From assembly GCA_009917555.1 (NCBI GenBank), contig QZDX01000001.1, positions 186,001 through 250,000 on the forward strand: a DNA stretch of 64,000 bases, read 5' to 3'. This stretch comes from a bacterium 1XD21-13 (GTDB lineage: Bacteria > Bacillota > Clostridia > Lachnospirales > Lachnospiraceae). The notes beneath the pieces are model-generated. The model saw nothing but the letters and a program-made list of their open reading frames with translations. It searched no databases and was not told the origin of the DNA. A program made the translations under genes and the position numbers. Positions 58,242 through 64,000 of the stretch are shown one piece after another (position 1 is the stretch's first letter; the number at the start of each line of letters is the position of its first letter).

Positions 58242-59471
58242 CTATTGCTTCTCCCTGCCCGAACGCTCCAAAAGCAGCCCCTTCATCTCCGGAAACGGCT
58301 TCAGGCTTCTCTCTAATATTCCCTTCATATAGGCAATCAAAATTCCATAATTGGTCATTGGGACACCGGCCCTTGTCGCCTTAGCCAGCCGGTTCCCCAT
58401 TTCACGCTCCTGAAGCATACAGCCACCACAGTGAACAACCAGTCCATATTCCTCAAGCTCCCGTGGAAAATCTCTCCCGGAGGAAAAGACAAATTCCGGC
58501 TCCTTTCCCGTATACTCCCGAATCCACCCCGGCAGCTTCACGGTTCCGATGTCCTCGCACTGGCGATGGTGGGTACAGCCCTCTGAGATCAGAATCCGAT
58601 CCCCGTCCTTAAGCCCCTCCAGGGCCTTTGCTCCCTCCACAGCCTGATACAGACTTCCCTTATAGCGGGCAAACAGTATGGAAAAGGAGGTTAGTGCCGT
58701 ATCCTCCGGGATGATCTGATTGACCTTATCAAATACCTGGCTGTCAGTGATCACAAGCCTGGGCCTTCGCCCCAAGCGGCTTAAGGTATCTGCAAGCTCC
58801 GAATCTCTCACCACCACAGAAGCCGCCCCAGCCTCTAAAATCTCCCTTATCGTCTGCTGCTGGGGCAAAATCAGCCGTCCCTTTGGGGCGCTTTTGTCAA
58901 TCGGCACCACAAGCACCACCAGATCCAGAGGCTTTAGCAAATCGGCCAACAGCTGTTTTGACATTCTCTTCTCAGGCAGGAGCCCGGCCAGACGCTCCCT
59001 GAGCGCATGGATGCCCTCCCCCGTGCGGGCGCTGACGAAAACACACGGAAATCTCGTATCCCTGAAAGGCTCTCCCATCAAATCACATTTATTATATAGA
59101 ACTAAAAAAGGAAGCTCCCGCTTTTGAAGGCTCTCTGCAAGCTGTAGATCCTCCTCTTCCATTCCAATGGTTCCATCCACCACCAGAAGCGCCAAATCTG
59201 CCTTTTCCAACAGCTCCAGGCCTTTTTGTACACGAAGCCTTCCTAAGCTTCCCTCATCGTCCAGGCCTGGCGTATCCATAAAAACCACGGGGCCTAAGGG
59301 CAGCAGCTCCATCGCTTTATACACCGGGTCTGTGGTCGTTCCCTTAATCTCTGATACAAGGGCCGCCTCCTGCCCGGTAATAGCATTGATGATGCTGGAT
59401 TTGCCGGCATTCCTTTTTCCAAATATCCCAATGTGTATCCGCTCTGAGGATGGGGTCTGGTTCAAGCTCAT
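58242..59471 (-). CDS. hydF: [FeFe]-hydrogenase H-cluster maturation GTPase
   Basis: A 409-aa scaffold protein for H-cluster assembly. Era-like GTPase domain: IGIFGKRNAGKSSIINAI, KGTTTDPVYK, DTPGLDDEG, NKCD. The C-terminal cluster-binding domain keeps the CxH...HCxxC pattern: SEGCTHHRQ and VVHCGGC. It implies [FeFe]-hydrogenase and so fermentative hydrogen metabolism; hydE, hydG and the hydrogenase are not in this window. AGGAGA lies before the ATG. It heads the series down to rsmI. Confidence 0.96.
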   Translation of the reverse strand: MSLNQTPSSERIHIGIFGKRNAGKSSIINAITGQEAALVSEIKGTTTDPVYKAMELLPLGPVVFMDTPGLDDEGSLGRLRVQKGLELLEKADLALLVVDGTIGMEEEDLQLAESLQKRELPFLVLYNKCDLMGEPFRDTRFPCVFVSARTGEGIHALRERLAGLLPEKRMSKQLLADLLKPLDLVVLVVPIDKSAPKGRLILPQQQTIREILEAGAASVVVRDSELADTLSRLGRRPRLVITDSQVFDKVNQIIPEDTALTSFSILFARYKGSLYQAVEGAKALEGLKDGDRILISEGCTHHRQCEDIGTVKLPGWIREYTGKEPEFVFSSGRDFPRELEEYGLVVHCGGCMLQEREMGNRLAKATRAGVPMTNYGILIAYMKGILERSLKPFPEMKGLLLERSGREKQ

Positions 59472-59545
59472 ATAAAATCTCCTGTCCGGAATTTTTTAAC
59501 CGCCTTTATCTTACTATAAAATGTCCCCAATTGCTACTTGGATTT

Positions 59546-59576
59546 AAAAAAACAGGAGCGAAACCTCGCTCCTGTC
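59546..59576 (-). terminator. Terminator after the NlpC/P60 gene
   Basis: ACAGGAGCGA/TCGCTCCTGT stem with a short loop, then T7 on the minus strand. Confidence 0.93.
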
Positions 59577-59588
59577 TTCAAACTATTC

Positions 59589-60686
59589 TTAGAAAATTCT
59601 TCTTACCGCAAGAATCGGCTTGTAATTGGCAGGGGATGTATACTTGATTCCCGTGGCCGCCGTACTTGCGTGTACGATGGTGTTGTTGCCGCAGTAGATT
59701 CCAACGTGACCGCTGTAGCAAATGATATCACCCGGCTGCGCCTCCGCAAGGCTTACACCGTATCCCATACCGCGCATTGCGCTGGAGGAATGGGGAAGCC
59801 CCACACCGAAGTGTGCATACACACTCATTACAAATCCGGAGCAGTCCGTTCCGTTAGTCAGGCTTGTTCCGCCATATACATAGGGGTTACCCACAAACTG
59901 GCTTGCATAGGATGCCACTGCATTTCCGCTGCTGCTTCCGCCGCCATTGCCAAGAACCGCATTCTGGCTGGCTCCTGTCTTAGCTGCCGCAGCCGCTGCC
60001 TTACGCTTTCCTTCCGCCTTGGCTGCCTCTTCCTTCTCCAGTCTGGCTTTTTCCTCCTCCTTGGATTCCGCCTGAACGAAATCGGTCCGAAGGTCTACAA
60101 ACTCCTTGGATACCCAGCCGTCACCTTCCTCGATGGATACCTGTACCCACTCATCGGTCTCATCCGTTACCGTAAGCTCTTCCTCTTCTCCAATCAGACC
60201 CAGGATACTGGCTTCTGTACTGGCTTCGCTTCTCACCCGAAGGGTCTCTGTTGTAACGGTAGCAACCCGCTTGCCTACCTCTTTTGCCAGCTCCTCGGCA
60301 GCGTCACCGGTTACCACATAATCGCTCTTCACATATCCGGTCACATTGCCTGATGTAATCTTGAACCAGCCATCCACATCCTCCTCAATGGTTCCTGCGG
60401 ATTCATCATAAAGCTTTCCAAGAATCTCGCCCTCCTCACTGGGAAGACTTCTTACATTCACATAATCATTTACCTGTGCAATGCAGATTCCGTCGTACTC
60501 GGAAGGAGTAAGCTCTTCCACAATCTTCTCCTCTACCGTAGGATCTGCTGTATGCGCCTCTGTCATTACCGATGCAATGCCTTCCTCCCCAAAGGAAAAG
60601 GAATTGCTTGCCTCTGCCTTGATACCTCCCATGCTAAAGCACAGAGCTCCGGTGAGACATAAGCTTGTAATCTTATAAATTCCCAT
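59589..60686 (-). CDS. Secreted NlpC/P60 peptidoglycan hydrolase with two SH3 domains
   Basis: A 365-aa exported protein with signal peptide (ITSLCLTGALCFSMGGIKAEA). Two bacterial SH3 repeats (VNDYVNVRSLPSEEGEILGKL; TETLRVRSEASTEASILGLI) are followed by an Ala/Lys/Glu-rich linker and a C-terminal NlpC/P60 domain with catalytic Cys in NGTDCSGFVMSVY and His residues in GHVGIYCG and IVHAST. It cleaves gamma-D-Glu to diamino-acid links in the wall. GGAGG precedes the ATG. Single-gene unit with its own strong promoter and terminator. Confidence 0.94.
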   Translation of the reverse strand: MGIYKITSLCLTGALCFSMGGIKAEASNSFSFGEEGIASVMTEAHTADPTVEEKIVEELTPSEYDGICIAQVNDYVNVRSLPSEEGEILGKLYDESAGTIEEDVDGWFKITSGNVTGYVKSDYVVTGDAAEELAKEVGKRVATVTTETLRVRSEASTEASILGLIGEEEELTVTDETDEWVQVSIEEGDGWVSKEFVDLRTDFVQAESKEEEKARLEKEEAAKAEGKRKAAAAAAKTGASQNAVLGNGGGSSSGNAVASYASQFVGNPYVYGGTSLTNGTDCSGFVMSVYAHFGVGLPHSSSAMRGMGYGVSLAEAQPGDIICYSGHVGIYCGNNTIVHASTAATGIKYTSPANYKPILAVRRIF

Positions 60687-60751
60687 TGGTTTACTATCCT
60701 CCGTAACATTCTTAACTCAAATATTACAAATTTGTTAAGACTTATGAATGA

Positions 60752-60780
60752 ATTATAACAGTATGAATTCCTGTTGTCAA
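60752..60780 (-). promoter_or_regulatory. Consensus sigma-A promoter of the NlpC/P60 gene
   Basis: Minus strand TTGACA (60775-60780), 17-nt spacer, TATAAT (60752-60757): a perfect match, suggesting strong constitutive expression. Confidence 0.92.
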
Positions 60781-60831
60781 CCGTTTCTACAATTTTCTAC
60801 GAATTTTCCATTAATTTCTATTATAGATGGC

Positions 60832-60859
60832 TTGACTTTTGGATGCATTTTGTTAAAAT
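60832..60859 (+). promoter_or_regulatory. Promoter of the perR-like gene
   Basis: TTGACT (60832-60837), 16-nt spacer, TAAAAT (60854-60859), immediately followed by the PerR-box-like palindrome. Confidence 0.7.
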
Positions 60860-60865
60860 ATAAGA

Positions 60866-60884
60866 AATAGTAATCATTATTATT
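60866..60884. promoter_or_regulatory. PerR/Fur-type operator in front of the perR-like gene
   Basis: AATAGTAAT-C-ATTATTATT is a 9-1-9 inverted repeat with one mismatch, close to the PerR-box consensus, sitting where +1 would be. It shares its core with the operator before rubrerythrin. Confidence 0.75.
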
Positions 60885-60907
60885 ATCAAATTAACAAGGA
60901 GGTTTCT

Positions 60908-61297
60908 ATGACGGCTTTAAAATACAGCCGCCAGCGGGAATCTATCAAAAGCTTTTTGCTTTCCAGATACGATCATCCCACAGCGGATACCATTTATATG
61001 AATGTACGCAAGGAATTTCCAAACATCAGCTTAGGAACCGTCTATCGTAATCTTGCTCTTTTGACAGATATGGGGAAGATCATAAAGATCACGACGGAGG
61101 GGGCAGATCGCTTTGACGCTCATGTGGAGCCTCACTCTCATTTTATATGTAGAGAATGTCACGCGGTTTTGGATATTCATATGAAAAATGAAGATTTTAT
61201 CAATACAGAAGCACAGAAGGAATTTTCCGGACAGATTGAGGGGCATACGGTCCGGTATTTTGGTCTTTGCAAGGATTGCTTGTCTAAGAAGGCTTAG
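60908..61297 (+). CDS. perR: Fur-family peroxide regulator (PerR-like)
   Basis: A 129-aa repressor: winged helix (HPTADTIYMNVRKEF, ISLGTVYRNLALL) and a dimerisation domain with structural zinc Cys pairs (CREC, CKDC). The regulatory-metal side RFDAHVEPHSHFICRECHAVLDI keeps Asp and the two His of the HxH motif expected for the peroxide-sensing Fe/Mn site of PerR. AAGGAGG lies before the ATG. Its own promoter and that of the adjacent rubrerythrin carry similar palindromes, so it likely represses both and is inactivated by peroxide. A Fur role in iron control is the alternative. Confidence 0.88.
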   Translation: MTALKYSRQRESIKSFLLSRYDHPTADTIYMNVRKEFPNISLGTVYRNLALLTDMGKIIKITTEGADRFDAHVEPHSHFICRECHAVLDIHMKNEDFINTEAQKEFSGQIEGHTVRYFGLCKDCLSKKA

Positions 61298-61376
61298 ATA
61301 TCTGCCGGTACTTATGTCCAGCTTATTCCTTGGGAAAAATAGTATATAAAAAGTTATAATTTTTTCAAATTATCTC

Positions 61377-61405
61377 TTGACGCTTGTTATAATATATGCT
61401 ATGTT
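61377..61405 (+). promoter_or_regulatory. Promoter of the rubrerythrin gene
   Basis: TTGACG (61377-61382), 17-nt spacer, TATGTT (61400-61405); the operator palindrome follows at once. Confidence 0.65.
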
Positions 61406-61411
61406 GTTAAT

Positions 61412-61430
61412 AACAGTAATCGTTACTGTT
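61412..61430. promoter_or_regulatory. PerR/Fur-type operator of the rubrerythrin gene
   Basis: AACAGTAA-TCG-TTACTGTT, a perfect 8-3-8 inverted repeat (or 9-1-9 with one mismatch), just downstream of the -10. Confidence 0.8.
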
Positions 61431-61474
61431 TTTGAAGTAGAAAATAATTTATTTAAGAAAAGGAGAATAAAAGC

Positions 61475-62017
61475 ATGAAGAAATTTGTATGTCAGGTATG
61501 TGGTTATGTTCACGAAGGAGATTCCGCTCCCGAGAAATGTCCTCAGTGTGGTGTTGGTCCGGACAAGTTTACCGAGCAGGCAGAGGGCCTGTCCTGGGCA
61601 GCTGAGCACGTAGTAGGCGTAGCTAAGGGCGTTAGTGAGGATATTCTTGAGGACTTAAGAGCTAACTTCAACGGCGAGTGCTCCGAGGTTGGTATGTATC
61701 TTGCAATGGCAAGAGTTGCTCACAGAGAGGGATATCCGGAGATTGGCCTTTACTGGGAGAAGGCTGCTTACGAGGAGGCTGAGCATGCTGCTAAATTTGC
61801 AGAGCTTCTGGGTGAGGTAGTAACTGACAGCACTAAGAAGAATCTGGAGATGAGAGTTGCCGCTGAGAACGGCGCTACCGCTGGCAAGTTTGACCTGGCA
61901 AAGCGCGCTAAGGCTGCTAACCTGGATGCAATTCATGATACCGTTCATGAGATGGCTCGTGACGAGGCTCGACATGGCAAGGCATTTGAGGGTCTTTTAA
62001 AGAGATACTTTGGCTAA
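61475..62017 (+). CDS. Reverse rubrerythrin (N-terminal rubredoxin domain)
   Basis: A 180-aa peroxide/oxygen reductase. Rubredoxin-type Cys pairs come first ([23 protein letters not shown]), then the diiron four-helix domain with Glu residues in [22 protein letters not shown] and [11 protein letters not shown]. Domain order is the reverse of classical rubrerythrin and equals the clostridial 'reverse' type that detoxifies H2O2 and O2 with NADH via rubredoxin. AAGGAG precedes the ATG and codon use is highly biased. Follows the perR-like gene with its own operator-controlled promoter and a strong terminator. Confidence 0.95.
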   Translation: MKKFVCQVCGYVHEGDSAPEKCPQCGVGPDKFTEQAEGLSWAAEHVVGVAKGVSEDILEDLRANFNGECSEVGMYLAMARVAHREGYPEIGLYWEKAAYEEAEHAAKFAELLGEVVTDSTKKNLEMRVAAENGATAGKFDLAKRAKAANLDAIHDTVHEMARDEARHGKAFEGLLKRYFG

Positions 62018-62029
62018 GTTATAGGGCAT

Positions 62030-62074
62030 AAATCAGGGTGCGTGGGAGATATCCCGACGCACCCTGATTTTTTG
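62030..62074 (+). terminator. Terminator of the rubrerythrin gene
   Basis: A long stem AAATCAGGGTGCGT/ACGCACCCTGATTT topped by GGGA/TCCC, followed by T6. Confidence 0.95.
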
Positions 62075-62157
62075 TTTTAAGTTTTTATATGTACTTATTC
62101 TTTACTTTTGCGTTCTTTAAGTCTTCTTTGACCTTTATCTGCTGTATATATTCATCG

Positions 62158-62475
62158 CTATGCCAAGGCAAGCTGTTGTTTTACCAGGCGCATGTCACCT
62201 TCCAGTACATTTACACGGGTGAGCAAAAGCTCTCGCTCTTCCTTTACTCGCACCGCTTCCTCAAGCTTCCGAACCAAATCAAGATGTCCTTCTGCTATAA
62301 TCTGTATGTTCCTGTTTGTCACATTCTCAAGATTCACTTCAATCGTCTTAACTCTTTGCTCCAGTCTATGAATGGAACCCTTCATGTCCTGCATATCTGC
62401 TTTCATGCCTTGCATATCTGTTTTCATTCCCTGAAGCTCTGCTAAGATTAGATCAAATCTTTCACTATCCGTCAT
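62158..62475 (-). CDS. Small coiled-coil protein of unknown function
   Basis: A 105-aa protein made of heptads: ELQGMKTDMQGMKADMQDMK (three near-identical MKxDMQ units), then VKTIEVNLENVTNRNIQIIAEGH, a phrase I recognise in many unnamed Lachnospiraceae proteins. No TM or signal. AAGGAGGGG precedes the ATG. It lies between the rubrerythrin terminator and a degenerate surface-protein gene and has no visible functional partner. Confidence 0.78.
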   Translation of the reverse strand: MTDSERFDLILAELQGMKTDMQGMKADMQDMKGSIHRLEQRVKTIEVNLENVTNRNIQIIAEGHLDLVRKLEEAVRVKEERELLLTRVNVLEGDMRLVKQQLALA

Positions 62476-62576
62476 GATACCCCTCCTTTCCTCAAAATAT
62501 TTGTTTTATGCAGGTAAAGAAAGTATATCATGATCCGTTTACTATGTCTATGATAATAAACCATTAAAATACTGTC

Positions 62577-62608
62577 AAAGCAGGACGGCTTATTAGCCGT
62601 CCTTGCTT
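62577..62608 (-). terminator. Terminator after the surface-protein pseudogene
   Basis: AAGCAAGGACGGC/GCCGTCCTGCTT stem with one bulge and a 6-nt loop; T tail is short (TTTG). Confidence 0.65.
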
Positions 62609-62627
62609 GATTACTTCTTCTCCGTTA

Positions 62628-63502
62628 TTAGTTCTCGATGTCCGCCTCCGTGCGCTGCTTTTTCTGGTATCTTCTGTAGGCCTCGGTTCCTGCGGCGCCG
62701 AACACTGCTATAATCAGCAGCCACCACCAGGACATCTCTGCTCCATCTGTGCAACTGGTCCTGCAAGAGGTACTGGGAAGCCTTCCAGGCTCACAGTGTT
62801 TGTGGTATCCTTCGGCCCAGCGAGAGGTGTTACCTCATCCTCCAGGGTTGTAAGGCCCTCTCCTTCAGGCGCTTCCTCAGCTGCGTCTGCATCTGCTACC
62901 GTCGGAGCTGCAAGCGGTACTGCCACAGGCGGAATAACAACTGTAGGTGCTGCTGCCGGAGCTGCTCCGCCACCCGTTCCGCTGGTTGTACCACCACCTG
63001 TGGTTCCGCCTGTAGTGGGTGTGGTTGGAGTCCTGTAGGCAAAGTTGCCTTCTGCTGCCCTTCGGTGCATCCTCAGCAGCTTTTGCCTCTGCCTTTGTTA
63101 CATTGTTTGTCTCAATATCTGTGGCTATGTCTTCTATCTTTCCTGCTGCCTTAGAAGCATTGGTAACGGCATTCTGCATATGTTCGTCATCTGCTGTCTG
63201 CTCATTCAGCTCAGCTTTTTTATCCGCTGCGGTTTGATTTAATCTATCCAGGTTATCAACAGCTGTCGCAACCTTATCCAGCTCTGTATCTGTTTTCTCT
63301 AGATTATCCCTAACATCCTTTCGCTCATCTGTAGCTGTTGCAGGCACAGTTTTTCCGCCTCGCCAACAGCAGTCTGCACAGCATCATTCGGATCACTCTC
63401 CTCTGCCAAAACCGTCAATGCCGGCGATGTGGCTGTCACAAATGCCATGATACCGATTCCGATAGAGTTTACAACCTTTTTGTTCACTAGCTTGTTCTTC
63501 AT
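62628..63502 (-). pseudogene. Membrane-anchored surface protein gene with three frameshifts
   Basis: Reading across frames gives one protein. A signal peptide begins MKNKLVNKKVVNSIGIGIMA and is followed by a helical coiled region (DKVATAVDNLDRLNQTAADK). A Pro/Thr/Gly-rich spacer (TTPTTGGTTGGGTTSGTGGG) leads to two LEDEVTPLAG-type repeats. The end is a C-terminal TM (SWWWLLIIAVFGAAG) with a basic tail. The frame breaks near 63340 at an A5 run (one A short), near 63050 at a G3 run (one G too many) and near 62750. Two of the three are in short homopolymers. It may be a true pseudogene, a phase-variable gene or assembly error. Confidence 0.75.
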
Positions 63503-63521
63503 TTCTTTCTTCCCCCCTAAA

Positions 63522-64000
63522 TTAATTTTCTTCCGGTGCTATTCTGTCGAAGAGATACTGCAGGACATCCTCCGTAAACTTTTTGGCCGCGACGCCTATG
63601 AAATAAGTCCCATCTGTCTGCTGCTCCTGCAGATCCATAGGCCGCTGAACCTTTTTCTTTTGGCTTAAGGTCAAAAACATCAGCACTGCCGGAAATTCAT
63701 TTCGCTCCTTGGCCCGCCGGATGTCCCCCTTCCTTCCCATAAAAACCTTGTCCATATTCTGCCAGCTGTTCAAGTCACTGGTATCTCTCCTGTGGTTCTC
63801 ATCCATGAGCTCCAGTACTTCAAAGGATTCCTGCATCTCCTTTGTCGGAGGCGTACCCATTTCCCATGCATAGAGCTCTACTGTTTTATTATAAATGTCC
63901 AGAGCCTCATCGTAACGATACAGCTCCTGTACCGTGCGCATATACAGTGCTTTATAATATTTGCTCTTTCGAAAAAACCACATATCCGACATATTCGCCG
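63522..64000 (-). CDS. C-terminal part of a BTAD/SARP-like regulator, 5' end beyond window
   Basis: The open frame continues past the right edge; the ATG at 63992 has no ribosome site and is probably internal. Visible residues begin with a TPR-like region (KALYMRTVQELYRYDEALDIYNKTVELYAWE, key pattern Y..L..YDEA..IY; then TPPTKEMQESFEVLELM) that looks like the bacterial transcriptional activator domain. A short alpha/beta segment follows (RAKERNEFPAVLMFLTLS, then FIGVAAKKFTEDVLQYLF). If so, an N-terminal DNA-binding domain lies outside the window. It is followed by the degenerate surface-protein gene. Family call is tentative. Confidence 0.55.
   Translation of the reverse strand, partial: ANMSDMWFFRKSKYYKALYMRTVQELYRYDEALDIYNKTVELYAWEMGTPPTKEMQESFEVLELMDENHRRDTSDLNSWQNMDKVFMGRKGDIRRAKERNEFPAVLMFLTLSQKKKVQRPMDLQEQQTDGTYFIGVAAKKFTEDVLQYLFDRIAPEEN

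Noticed and set aside
61383-61400. TATAAT at 61388-61393 as -10 box of rubrerythrin
   Set aside because: It falls inside the spacer of the better TTGACG/TATGTT pair and has no good -35 at 17 nt.

Overview
The window looks like a chromosomal segment of a Gram-positive, anaerobic, spore-forming Clostridia, most likely a Lachnospiraceae gut bacterium. Support comes from the [FeFe]-hydrogenase maturase HydF, a reverse rubrerythrin with a PerR-type regulator, SpmA, RicT, AbrB, a T-box in front of valS, a SAM-I leader in front of metK, single-component RND efflux, and clean sigma-A promoters and AGGAGG ribosome sites. I cannot fix genus or species from the sequence alone. I saw no rRNA, tRNA, CRISPR array, phage or intact insertion sequence.

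Layout. (1) 1-4.0 kb: folC (cut by the left edge) and valS under a valine T-box. (2) 4.06-10.5 kb: a secreted metallophosphatase, then a TetR gene and a giant RND pump with a very long coiled-coil insertion, transcribed together from a consensus promoter with a TetR-type operator on its start site. (3) 10.5-28.6 kb: a large, AT-richer catabolic island. Its minus-strand series starts at 25.1 kb and runs M24 hydrolase-like, M20 hydrolase, mutarotase, zinc dehydrogenase, ribose-type ABC importer (permease, ATPase, binding lipoprotein), a terminator-like hairpin, NagB-like isomerase, class II aldolase, esterase, PfkB kinase, MtlD-like dehydrogenase and glycerate kinase. A divergent plus-strand pair (PIG-L deacetylase and Gfo/Idh dehydrogenase) and a ROK repressor complete it. 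Several enzymes have altered catalytic residues, so the substrate is probably an unusual, perhaps N-acylated, sugar derivative. (4) 28.7-43.2 kb: housekeeping genes: metK, murA, a LysM/G5/M23 cell-wall hydrolase, aroK, flavin reductase, CBS-type pyrophosphatase, signal peptidase I with a coiled-coil partner, M29 aminopeptidase, and a large exported protein coupled to a methyltransferase. (5) 43.3-48.9 kb: lactose locus with AraC regulator and lacZ intact but the GPH/MelB-type permease decayed. (6) 48.9-59.5 kb: unknown gene, spmA, abrB, then a co-directional operon hydF, Orn/Lys/Arg decarboxylase, GMP-kinase-like, holB, ricT, trmN6-like, DUF4015-like lipoprotein, rsmI. Apart from the added hydF and DUF4015-like genes, its order matches the Bacillus subtilis yaaO-tmk-holB-ricT-yabB-rsmI-abrB region. 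(7) 59.5-64 kb: SH3/NlpC-P60 hydrolase, perR-like and rubrerythrin genes with related palindromic operators, a small coiled-coil protein, a frameshifted surface-protein gene and the 3' part of a BTAD-like regulator.

How it fits together: housekeeping functions (amino-acid-linked translation control, SAM, cell wall, replication, rRNA/tRNA modification) surround two sugar-scavenging modules, one of them of unknown substrate and one decaying, and a peroxide-stress pair. All functional calls are from motif recognition by eye; no database search was run.
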